Source of the DNA: Epithemia pelagica
Taxonomy: Eukaryota; Bacillariophyta; Bacillariophyceae; Surirellales; Surirellaceae
Assembly: GCA_946965045.2 (NCBI GenBank)
Contig: OX337230.1
Span: forward strand, 930,001 to 994,000
Reading direction: 5' to 3'
DNA: 64,000 bases
Under the pieces are notes generated by a model, which was given only the letters and a program-made list of their open reading frames with translations, ran no database searches and was not told the DNA's origin. The translations under genes were made by a program, and so were the position numbers. Positions within the stretch are counted from its first letter, which is position 1, and the number at the start of each line of letters is the position of its first letter. Of this stretch, positions 1 through 9,916 are shown one piece after another.

Positions 1-619
1 GAGTTACCAAGGCCGTGAATTGTGCGCGCGTGGGGAGTGGCAGAAGTTTGGGCACGGGATCGCAGATGACATCACTTCCCATCACGACTCTCCATAAACC
101 TGATTTATTATAGGAATTTATGTAGGTACTGCCTCTGAGAACGCTGGGAAAGTAAATTCTCCCCCATCACGCGGAACTACTCGTGGCTTGACTCGGAAAC
201 GATATAAACAGCTACTCCTGCCTACTCCAAATTATCCATTCAATCTAACCAGCCCCAAACAAGCAACGAAGAGCAGCGAGACGTCAACCAAACCTTAGTA
301 GCCTTGGAGGCTCCGAGGCATTGTATCTTATTCAGTGTGAGAGGTGAGAGATTCCACTCAATATCGGAGTCATTTTCATCTATTCGAAATACACCTAGTT
401 GCGTACAAGTCGGTATATTGAGCGCCGCGAACTTCCTAGGTAGTCCAATTCCAAAACTTAAGTCTTTTTCGGATCGCATGGGTCGAGCTACATCAGAGAA
501 GGTGCGCTTTCTTGACGTGAACTGGCGTCTACGAAGATCAGATGTCCTGTGGCCAGTTCCATGCGATCCTAGCACTCCTGTTATGCTACAGATGTGCGTG
601 AACAAAAGTTAAGACTCGC
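1..619. other. intergenic, no gene recognised
   Basis: No ORF here shows a recognisable domain. Two overlapping opposite-strand ORFs of about 100-120 codons (around 240-612) have no family features and look like chance. The right part is presumably the 3' flank of the minus-strand DUF6824 gene that ends at 620. Confidence 0.5.
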
Positions 620-2719
620 TTACATGTCATTTTCTTGATTGTTCTGCTGATTCTGTGAAGGGTCAGAACGCATGGGCGAAAGTTGATTCATACCATTACC
701 CATAAAGGCGGCATTGAACATTTGTTGAAACGCTTGTGGGGTTGGTGCCATGTTCGGCATGACCATTCCGCCCGTATTTGCAGCGGCCATGCTTGCCAGA
801 AATGCCGGGTTTGGCGCAAACATTGCCGGATTCATAAAAGCCGTCGGCATTGGAACCCCCATCCCCATAACATTAGGATTCGCCATGCCCATCCCCATGA
901 ACATTTGCTGCTGTTGTCGAAATTGTTCTTCAGCAGGGTTTGCTACCGTTTCCGGTTTTGGTTTCTGATCAGCATCAAACAACAATTTTCGCATCTCTGG
1001 CGCCCGTTGTCGAAGTGCTTGGCTTGTCTTTTCACGAGCTGCATCATCCCCAATTTCCAACCACATGCCTGACTTTTCATCTTTCTTCAAGAACCTTCCA
1101 TTTGCTTCTCGAATCGACCGGACGATGGCACGAGAAATGGCGGGTTTGTCATTTTTTCGTGCCTTCAAGTAGGCACGACGATTCTTGTTTATTAGCTCAC
1201 GAAAGTTTCGGTTCCCTGGGTGTACATTTGTCCCTCCACCGCGGCCACTCAAGACATCATTTTCCCCAAACGTTGTGATTCCTTCGTCTCCCGGCGGAAT
1301 GGTGGGCAAATCTTTGTTTTCAGAGTTGCTGGATCCATACATTGCAGTGCCCTGTTGCGGCGCCAGTTGAGGCGATCCTGCTTGAGCAAACGCTTCAGTC
1401 GAGGTTTGGTCCACGGCAGGAACTTCCGTCGTATTCATACCATCAGCCATTGGGTTTAGTGCAACATCGGAAACTGCGGTTGTCGTGCCAGCACCCGTGA
1501 AGGCAGGTGGTGTCATTTCTTCCGACCCATTTGGAGCAGCTGCTTCGTTATTCTCAATCGAAGGAAGCCTGGCGAAAGTGCTTTCCTCTTTCGGCAAAAA
1601 TGTAGCTGGACTTTGCTCGCTGCCCTGCTGGTTCATACCATCAAATGCATCCACGTTATCGGTGGAAACAGCGTTTACCGCATTCGTCAGTGGTCGTGTT
1701 GTGTGGTCGGTAACTTGGTTCTCTGTAGCCGAATGCAGAAGTTCTTGATCATTCCCCTTTCCTTGAACATATTCGGTGGGACACTCTGCGAGTTCATGCT
1801 TGACGACAGGTTCTTGCTGATCCGTGCCTACTAGAGGCACGGGGATTGCGGTGTTAGGAACTGGAGGAATTTCTGGATTGGCTGTTGTTGTCACCGGAGC
1901 AGAGGCGTCAATCTTGACAGTATCTTGAGTGGGGGAAAGAATGGGTGTTTCATCCGGTATGCCATGTGGTACAGGAACAACCAGTTCCGTGTCAATTTTG
2001 CTGTCACCAGGAACCTCTGCCGCAGTGACTTTCTGGTCCTCGGCGGGATGATTCTCTTCTGCTTTTGGCTTCTTCACATCTCTCTCCTCAGTCGAAGACT
2101 CGAGAACGCTTTCAATGGCCCGTTTCCCCAAGCTTTCGTCTCTTGTTGTACCCTCAAGCAGATTTAGTTGCGGATTGGATTGAATAGGTGGGTCCTCGGA
2201 TGCGTGTGCCTCGACGACAGACATGGCTTCACCTATCGAAGGCATCACATCAGTCTCCTTGGAAGTGGAAGCGGCGACCCCCGTCTCTTCTTTCGAGTTA
2301 TCCATTGTACTTGGCTGAGGATCCGATTGACCTGGAGGGACCACTTGTTTTTGTTCCACATTCATAGACTCACTACTACTAGGAGGCACTGCAGCGTTAT
2401 CCTTTGAATCGGAAGCGGCTCCCATTATGTCCTCTTTTGAACCATCTATTGTACTTGGTTGCGAACCAGATTGACCTTCCGCTTGAAACTGAGCCGTCGT
2501 TGTGGCCACGGGAGCACCATCTTTAGGCTCGGAGGCATCTGCCATTGTCTCGGTTTTTAAGTCACCTTGTACTTCCGCGGCAAGTGTCGACGCATTGGAC
2601 TCAATATGCCCATTTGCATTTTCTTGGCTTGTTGCCAAGACATGGTTTGTCAGTGACACTCCTCCAGGATTTTCAGTTCCAGTGCCATCTTCTGACTTGG
2701 TGGACTCGTTCATTGACAT
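620..2719 (-). CDS. DUF6824 domain protein with long acidic low-complexity N-terminus
   Basis: A single 699-codon ORF starts at ATG 2719; a second ATG two codons later (2713) is an alternative start. Roughly residues 480-580 contain the conserved block beginning NDVLSGRGGGTNVHPGN and continuing through the W-x-E-I-G-D and A-x-EKTSQALRQRAPE motifs. That is the DUF6824 domain found in large numbers of diatom proteins. The first ~460 residues are Ser/Thr/Glu/Pro-rich and hold about three degenerate ~50-residue repeats (QSxPQPSTxDxSKE). The C-terminus is Met/Asn/Gln-rich (GMGMANP, MNPAMF) and looks disordered, like a transactivation or condensate segment. DUF6824 proteins are often suspected to be nuclear regulators; that role is inference. 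No intron is needed. The gene is divergent from TDP1 across about 560 bp. Confidence 0.88.
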   Translation of the reverse strand: MSMNESTKSEDGTGTENPGGVSLTNHVLATSQENANGHIESNASTLAAEVQGDLKTETMADASEPKDGAPVATTTAQFQAEGQSGSQPSTIDGSKEDIMGAASDSKDNAAVPPSSSESMNVEQKQVVPPGQSDPQPSTMDNSKEETGVAASTSKETDVMPSIGEAMSVVEAHASEDPPIQSNPQLNLLEGTTRDESLGKRAIESVLESSTEERDVKKPKAEENHPAEDQKVTAAEVPGDSKIDTELVVPVPHGIPDETPILSPTQDTVKIDASAPVTTTANPEIPPVPNTAIPVPLVGTDQQEPVVKHELAECPTEYVQGKGNDQELLHSATENQVTDHTTRPLTNAVNAVSTDNVDAFDGMNQQGSEQSPATFLPKEESTFARLPSIENNEAAAPNGSEEMTPPAFTGAGTTTAVSDVALNPMADGMNTTEVPAVDQTSTEAFAQAGSPQLAPQQGTAMYGSSNSENKDLPTIPPGDEGITTFGENDVLSGRGGGTNVHPGNRNFRELINKNRRAYLKARKNDKPAISRAIVRSIREANGRFLKKDEKSGMWLEIGDDAAREKTSQALRQRAPEMRKLLFDADQKPKPETVANPAEEQFRQQQQMFMGMGMANPNVMGMGVPMPTAFMNPAMFAPNPAFLASMAAANTGGMVMPNMAPTPQAFQQMFNAAFMGNGMNQLSPMRSDPSQNQQNNQENDM

Positions 2720-3280
2720 TGGTCAGTGGGTTGGTGCCAAAGCTAAGGCTCTTCCGAGATTAAATGTATAATAGTGATATGCTCTGTACCTTGATGTCTG
2801 GGACTGGGTGTGATTGTTTGTCTTTCCGAGTTTGTTTTGGGTGTTCTCGATTGCACCCCAGTTCTCAAAGACTTCGCTTTCGTTGGAATAGCTTTACCCA
2901 GTAAATGCCGGACACAACTCTCTGTGTTTCTGTCGTTTGTTTGCTCGACGGCGGAACTTTGAGACCGGGCCCTGAACCTCTGCCCTCGTACAAACGTACG
3001 GAGATGTTACGAGGAGAGCCTCCCAACCACCACTCCCACGGCATTCAAGGCGCATCAAGAGCACCGAAAGAGACACTCGCCGTGGGTGCCGGAAGAGTGC
3101 CGGGAAAATGTTGGAAGTTTAAATCGACGCGAACTCTTCGCTTGAACTTTTCCCGAGCGAGGATACCAGATGAACGTCCTCAATGCTATTATTTTTATTG
3201 ATTCTAAAACACGTTGAGGAGTATTTAGAACACGCCTTGGTCGCGATTCACACATTTTCGTGACGACACAATGATGAATT
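2720..3280. promoter_or_regulatory. divergent promoter region between DUF6824 gene and TDP1
   Basis: A 561 bp gap separates two divergent start codons and should hold both promoters. No clear TATA box or initiator could be assigned. Near the TDP1 side, an ATG-ATG pair at 3271-3276 lies out of frame 10 nt before the TDP1 start and opens a short ORF that overlaps it (stop at 3316-3318). Confidence 0.4.
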
Positions 3281-5005
3281 ATGGCAAGCCAAGAGGACGA
3301 GAAAGATGCAAAACATAACCACGAAACTCAGCGGAAAAGACCATTGCCTAATGATGACGACGACATAGATGTCAAAGGCTCAAGAGAGAGGATCGGACGC
3401 ATCAAGCGCAACAGCACAAGTGGAAAAAGTCTCCCCTGTCACATCAAATTGTTCGCGACCACCCAGGATCTAAATGTTCGGGAACAGAATAAAGGGATCC
3501 GTAATGACAACACTCTACATTGGAGCTTTTCCCAGTGCGAAACGCTCCGCGAAGTGCTTGGGATTGATGCGCCTGACGCACAATGCGCCCCATCGTCGGC
3601 AGCAGAAGCAGATACACCGACTGTTGGTGGGAAAACAATTGATTGGCTCATCATATCCAACTACATGATTGATTTCCATTACCTCCTCGATGAAGTACCG
3701 GAATTGGTATCCATTCCACGCGTGGTTGTCTTTTATGGCTGCGCGGAAACGGAACCACCGCCGATATGGAAACAAAACAATGCGGTCGATCTCCGTCGTC
3801 TGGATCCAACGGAGGCCCCTCGGACGGTTGTCAATCCAACGTCTCAGCGCATTCCATACGGAGTGCATCATTCCAAATTCTTTCTGATCGGGTACAACGA
3901 TGAAACCATGCGTGTCGTAATTCATACAGCCAATTTGCGTAACTCCGATTTGCACCTCAAGGCACAAGCGTTGTATCGTCAAGACTTTCCCTTCAAAACA
4001 CTCGACAGCTCCTCCGAGTCCAGTCAATCCTCTTCTGCCAATACTTCTCCCTTTGAAGAAACGCTACTGGACTATCTCGATACCTACAAATTCCAAGAAC
4101 CTAGAATATGGTGCCCTGGAGAATCTCGGCAGTTTTTGCGGCAGGTAATTCAGCGATACGATTTCAGCGCCGCAGGTGTTGTCCTGATACCTTCCACACC
4201 TGGGTATCACAGGTTGGATGAAAAGGAGAGTAGAGGGCATTTGAAAGTTCGGGAGACTCTTAACAATCAACAAGCAACTGTTTCAAACAAAAAGACACGT
4301 CACGCATCGGTCAGGTCGGAAGTAAGTGGCCAGACGTCCGCCTCTGACCAAGGACCCATTATATGCCAGTTTTCCAGCATGGGATCACTCACCGAAAAGT
4401 ACTTGCGAGAAGAGTTTCAAACTTCATTCAATGCTTCCAAATCTAGGACCTCGTCCAACCTCGTGCTCAAAATCGTTTATCCCACTGTGCAAGAGATACG
4501 AGAATCCGTGGAGGGGTACCGAGGTGGGGCATCGGTTCCTGGACCGGCTCGCAATGTTCAAAAACCATTTTTGCGACCCTTATTTCATCGTTGGACGACT
4601 CCTCCCATCTGCTCGGTAAACCCAATTCGTAAGGGCAACAATGTGCCTCATATCAAGACATACTATCAGCTGAAACCTCGTGGCGACGAAATGGCCATGG
4701 AGTACTTCATTGTAACGTCTCACAATCTGTCAAAGGCAGCCTGGGGTGAAATCCAAAATTCCGCGCGACATGGAGGACGACGCTTGTTTGTACGACACTG
4801 GGAGCTTGGTGTGCTAATGACTCCCGATCTCGTCGGTTGTGCAAGACTTGTTCCGTGGGACGAACAGCCCAGAACCGGAGACTTTGCTATTCCGGTACCA
4901 TTTTGTCTTGACCCAACTCCGTACGATCCCAGTGATCAGCCGTGGGCAGTTGACATACCAAACAAGATAAAGGATAGATTCGGGCGATACTCTTGTCTTA
5001 GTTGA
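3281..5005 (+). CDS. TDP1: tyrosyl-DNA phosphodiesterase 1
   Basis: The 574-residue ORF is uninterrupted. TDP1 hydrolyses 3'-phosphotyrosyl bonds left by stalled topoisomerase I and cleans other 3' DNA ends in the nucleus. Both HxK half-sites of the phospholipase D superfamily are present. The first is H197-S-K199 in YGVHHSKFFLIGY, followed by the expected TANL segment. The second is H457-I-K459 in VPHIKTYYQL, followed by SHNLSKAAWG, which carries the conserved Asn. The WxLGVLMTP-type strand near the C-terminus also fits. The charged N-terminal 60 residues (KRPLPN, RIKRN) could act as a nuclear signal. Length is close to the human and plant proteins. The loop around residues 330-350 (KKTRHASVRSEVSG) is variable. 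Family assignment is certain; substrate role rests on the family. Confidence 0.96.
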   Translation: MASQEDEKDAKHNHETQRKRPLPNDDDDIDVKGSRERIGRIKRNSTSGKSLPCHIKLFATTQDLNVREQNKGIRNDNTLHWSFSQCETLREVLGIDAPDAQCAPSSAAEADTPTVGGKTIDWLIISNYMIDFHYLLDEVPELVSIPRVVVFYGCAETEPPPIWKQNNAVDLRRLDPTEAPRTVVNPTSQRIPYGVHHSKFFLIGYNDETMRVVIHTANLRNSDLHLKAQALYRQDFPFKTLDSSSESSQSSSANTSPFEETLLDYLDTYKFQEPRIWCPGESRQFLRQVIQRYDFSAAGVVLIPSTPGYHRLDEKESRGHLKVRETLNNQQATVSNKKTRHASVRSEVSGQTSASDQGPIICQFSSMGSLTEKYLREEFQTSFNASKSRTSSNLVLKIVYPTVQEIRESVEGYRGGASVPGPARNVQKPFLRPLFHRWTTPPICSVNPIRKGNNVPHIKTYYQLKPRGDEMAMEYFIVTSHNLSKAAWGEIQNSARHGGRRLFVRHWELGVLMTPDLVGCARLVPWDEQPRTGDFAIPVPFCLDPTPYDPSDQPWAVDIPNKIKDRFGRYSCLS

Positions 5006-6932
5006 TAACACAAGACCTCACTGGTGCAAGGGGCATGGTTTTCTGTGGACGAGACATCACATATCTGATCTCAAGCGACCTACTGATGGAAGAAAAGGTA
5101 ACAAGAAAAAGATTGATACATTCCCTTTGAGAATGAGAGCAGGTTCTTGCTTTCCGCTTCACCTATTGAGAGTGTAGGCCTTCCAATTCCAATCCGCGGT
5201 ACCCTCGATTCGTAAGCTATGGCAATAGTATATGGTGCTCTTAGTCCTTTTAGGTTGTGGAAAGTCCCTAGGTCGAAAGTCAAGGTTAGAGGAACTCCTA
5301 CCTAGTTCCACTTGTCACAGTTATTTGTTCCGAAGTAGGGAGAGGAGGCAAGATAAACAAAGCTGAGATTGCTACCTAGTGTCAGTTGTTCAAGAGGAGC
5401 TAGGCCAGAACCCAGAAGTAGTGAGTAGTCCTACCGAGTGCATACAGTACGTAGTAAGTAGTACGTATGTTTGGTGTTTGGCAATTGGCAATGGCAAGTG
5501 GGTGTCTGGATCTGGCGTAGAATAATAATATTGCACATCATTTCACAACTTGTAATTAACATATCATCATCATTCATCTACTCGTAATATACAATGATCA
5601 ATCATGTGTGGACATTCCGGATATCTCTAGTCTCTATCTCGAGAGTCGAGAGTTCATGAGTAACGAGTACTGCGAGATTATCGGTCTAAAGGCCTCTAGG
5701 TAGAAGACTGGAAGTCCGGTCATGACGATTGGCGGGCATCTGGCATTTGAGAAAGAGATGGGATCATAATATTGAATGAAAGGTAGTCTACGTGTGGTTT
5801 GCGTGTTTCCGCTCGTACATGCTAGACTGCACACCCGTCGTGTGGTTGCATGTCCCTCTAGCTAGGGTCTACTGGCATGGCCCAACGCCTTCTTCCCAAG
5901 AGCTGAAACAAGAACCCACGGGCACCACCTCTCCTCCATCTCCATCGACTATGATAATATGAGCTCCGTAACTTGTGCTCTCTAGGTCGAAAGAAAACAA
6001 TAGGGCGCACTGGCCGTAGGGGTACTCGGTTTCATGATGATCAGTCAGTGAGGCGCTTTGTTAGTTGGGTTCTGATTTCTGATCTCTTTTTTTCTTTTCG
6101 TGATTTGTGGGACGATTTTCAATCCTACTAGAGGTTGGACCCGCACCGCGGTGCTGCGGATCGGATCCGCGAATCCGCGGTGCGGATCCCTGGCACCGCA
6201 ACGAAAGAGACTGGCTGATCCGACCCGCACTACCCGCACCTAAGCAAAGTAAAGGCGACGTCTATGCCATTATTTGCTTACCCCCAGCGGGGGTGAGTTT
6301 TTAGGATGCTAGAGAGTGAATGCACAAAGTGCATTCTCAAAATCTCTGCTGGAGATTATTCAGCGCTGGAGCTCCTGCGCTAGAGCTGCGTGATCGCTTA
6401 CCGCTGGACCGACCTACAATAACCTTCTGTCTTCTGTCGTATTTCGTTATTTATTTCTCAATCATGCATCATACACAACTTCTTATTACACTGTCCTCCG
6501 TAATCCCTATCGGAAGGACTTCAGAATAGTAAAGACTATTACAGTGAAGAGTGAAGAGAGAATGGAGAATGAAAGTTGAAAGTTACTATGCATACGAGTT
6601 ACGAGTATGCACACAGAAACATGGTTGTCTCAATCTGTCTCAATCTTCAATCATGCGAGTTCATCTCTCTTCTCTCTTCCTTTCTGCTCCGGATGTCTTG
6701 GAACTTGGAACGAAAAGAATGAGAAGCCTCGCTCCTCGCTACGGATACTGGATACTCGCTACTCGCTATATCATCTTCCACGCTCTACTTTTTCTGTTTG
6801 GTGATCGGCGTCATCTTCAGCTTCAGCACACAAACCAGTCTCCTCCAGTTTGCTTCAACACCAACACAAATAATAGCATCCCTCTAGCCTTGCGCATTGC
6901 AGCCAAAGAAGAAGAGGACAAAGAGAGCAACC
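5006..6932. other. long intergenic region with short repeats
   Basis: About 1.9 kb without a supportable gene. It is rich in short self-complementary tracts of the type tagtacgtactac and contains a GC-rich palindromic patch near 6140-6200. ORFs of 60-150 codons occur on both strands but show no domains. The right end should contain the promoter of the Kelch gene starting at 6933. Confidence 0.5.
6143..6183. repeat. GC-rich inverted repeat
   Basis: gcaccgcgg at 6143-6151 is the exact reverse complement of ccgcggtgc at 6175-6183, with ggatccgcg-type palindromes between the arms. The neighbouring 60 bases repeat acccgcac and gcggatcc motifs. The patch is much more GC-rich than its surroundings. 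Function is unknown. Confidence 0.6.
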
Positions 6933-9407
6933 ATGGCGCCTCCAAGTGTCACCGCTTCTCTGGAAGATGCGTTGCATTGGGAGGTGGTAGTGGAGAGTGA
7001 GGAACAAAAGAAACTGTGTTTGGGCAATCGATACCATGGAACCTGCAGTGCCAATCTGCTCCTGGAACAAGAGTATGACTCATCATCTCCCTCATCACCA
7101 ACGATTTGGCCGACCAAGCTCTACAATGGACTGTTATGGAGACATGCCTCCTTGGTGGTACAACCACCACCCACTTCTTGCTCGTCGGTTCCTTTCTCCA
7201 CTGCATCGACGACGACGACGACGACTTTCTCAACTACCAGCACTCCTTCGACGACTCCTGTCGTGGTGATTTTGGGAGGTTGCAACCCCCGCAATGAGGA
7301 ACGATTATCCGCAGTGTACTTGTAGCAAGTGGATTCTTGTACGTCCAAGGGTTCCTGGCGACCGGGTCCCTCCATGAAGGAACGAAGGGCTGGTTTGTGT
7401 GCCGTCGTTTGTGGAGACTACGTGTATGCCCTGGGGGGAGCCAATGGATATTATCGACTCGATACCATCGAACGTATTTCCGTCGCGGATCTTGTGGCGG
7501 AGCCACCGGCGGACGAGGTGCCGTCCCCACCCAGCCGATCCTATTTTAGCAAACCTCCGCCCCGACCCGCACCTCCACCAATGACACAACCAGTGCCTAC
7601 CACGGCCCGAAGACAACCGGCCCAATGGACCACCTTGCCATGTCGCTTGTCGGCCACCCGAGAAGGAGGTGCGGCTGTCGTGGTCCGAGATCGATTCATT
7701 GTCGCTCAGGGAGGATGCCAACAAGCCGAATTCCATAGCTTCACCACCATTGATATTATTGATACCAAGGCTATCGATCACTATTATCGTCGCCAGCAGC
7801 AAAGCAGCAGCATGTCGTCTCCCGAGGAGGAACAGCCCCCACTACCCCAGCCTCCCATGGTGGTACGAGGTCCCCGCTTTGTCTACCCTCGATGGCATTG
7901 TGGAGCCGAGGTCGTGGGCAATGAAATCTTTGTGATTGGAGGATGTAGCCGAGGAATGTCGGGCCAAACAGTGGAATCTCTTCAATTTTACCCGCCTGAA
8001 AACGACGAAAACGATTCTACTATTGATACAGAGAATGCTTCCTCGATAGTTGAGTCCATCTTTGGTTCCAGTGTCTGGAGAGAACGCAAGGATTTGGAAC
8101 TACCCTCGACGGAAACATGGGGCCATGCCTCATGTTGTGTCGGATCTTGTATTGTTGTGATTGGGGGCTGCAGCAGTGACGAGTTTGAACGACCCAATAG
8201 TTATCTCAAGTCGGTTCATGTCTTGGATCCCCTTTACAATCGAAACAACAATACACGGAACGTCCACCAGGACAGTCGCCGTCAAGGCAAAGTATGGCGC
8301 TTGCCCAGTGTGTCCTTGCCACGCAGTGCCTCCACGGTCGTTCATGTGCCTTATCATTGTGTGTTGATCCTCAGTGGCTTTTGTGGATCGACCACGCCCC
8401 TGCATTTAATGGAACGCTTGGACTTGATGCCCGTTTCCGTTCCCGGCGTGACGAAACGACTGCATGACTTGCAGCACAGTCAATGGACCATTTTTCTGTG
8501 TCGGGTCGTGGTACAACTCAAATTTCAAGCCACGACATCCAAAGATCCGTGTGGATTGGATGTGGACGAAAAACTGTACCGTCATAATTACGAACGGTAT
8601 CAAGCCTTGGAACGGCGGTATCGACAACGATTCAATACCGCCGTCTTTCATGAACTTTCTCAAACACAGCAACAACAAGGAACGGAAAGCCAAAGAGGAG
8701 ACGACGACATGTTGTTTGTCGATGAGAAAAAGCAAAGTGGGAGTCTGGAAGAAATATCGCAAGATGCGAAAGAAGAAAAAATGGAAGATGTCATGCCCTT
8801 GCAGGATAGTACGCAATCCGCGGGTGTAGCGTCGAACCCCACAGTTGCTTCTCCAACAGAGGAACCGCGACTCTTTGTCTTGTCCAAAGTCGTGTTGTCG
8901 GGATCGTCGCGTTTCCGTGCCATGTTTCAAAGCAAACAAAAGTATATGCTTCACATTTTCGATTCCCACACGCTGCAGGTTACCAAAAAGGTCCCGGTGG
9001 AACAAGATTCCCATTGGCTCGAGGCAGTGGCACCCGCCTTGGCCACATCCATGCTATTGATTCGTTTGCATTACATGGTCCGTCACGTCTCACTGGAAGC
9101 ACGTGGGTGTATTATTCCCAGTCGAACCGAGTTTGAGGAATGGTTGTCCGATGCATTGGGCGGTATTGGCATGCGAACCATTTTGGATGGACGAGAGTGT
9201 TGTGGATCCGACAATCCCTTTATCTGGTGGATTCATCATTTGGATTCCATCCAATACCATGTCATGCCCTATTTCAAATCCAGGGAGCTGGATACGAAAG
9301 AAATGAATTGGGCCGCCGTGGAACAACAGGCCGCACTCCTGAACAAATACGCATTTCGCCACATTGCCGCAGTCGTTCACGAGGCAGAGACGGAAGCAAG
9401 CGAATAA
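6933..9407 (+). CDS. Kelch-repeat protein, copy 1, with in-frame TAG
   Basis: The best start is ATG 6933 in a strong context (caaccATGG). Translation runs to an in-frame TAG at 7323-7325 and, in the same frame without any shift, on to 9407. The stop falls inside the first Kelch blade, between the strand VVVILGG and the WRPGPSMKERR segment, so both sides clearly belong to one protein. Later blades show VYALGG, DTIERI, WTTLPCRLS, FVIGGC and IVVIGGCS motifs. After the propeller comes an acidic linker and a C-terminal domain (RLFVLSKVVL, then HWLEAVAPALATS) shared with the two other Kelch copies. The total would be about 824 residues if the TAG is read through or is an error. Kelch propellers usually bind partner proteins; the partner is unknown. 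It could equally be a young pseudogene. Confidence 0.72.
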
Positions 9408-9916
9408 CAACCACGGAATCGTCGAGAGAACGCAACAACAACAGTATGGCGACGGCAGTTGAGCACAGTCACCAATCTGTGATGGAAACACCGCCAGGTT
9501 CTTGTATTACCTATCGGAGATTGATTTGGACCATTTCATGAACATGCCACACCGCCCGTTCGTGGACCCAGACGACGATTTCAATGATTAACACTGAATT
9601 CATTGCAAGATGTATGGATGAATGACTCATCATAGTTGACATACTACTGTAGAATGGGGAACGCTATCAGCAAATAGTGCTACAATAATAGGAGTAATTC
9701 ATAGTTCAATGGAAATGTCCTCCTCAAAGTCTTGCTCGAGGGACAATTGCGAAGGTTTTATGGTGCACCATGCAACTGAAACGTTCAGGGATGTACAGAA
9801 TGACTCGTCAAAGAGAAGATAAAGATTCAATGTGCTCATTACTGTTACAGGCGGCAAGAAAGGGGAGCCAGCATGCCTTCTCTTATTTATACACATGCTG
9901 TTGTCAACATGATGCT
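9408..9916. other. convergent intergenic region
   Basis: About 0.5 kb lies between the tails of two Kelch copies that face each other. No gene, RNA or strong terminator hairpin was seen. Confidence 0.5.
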
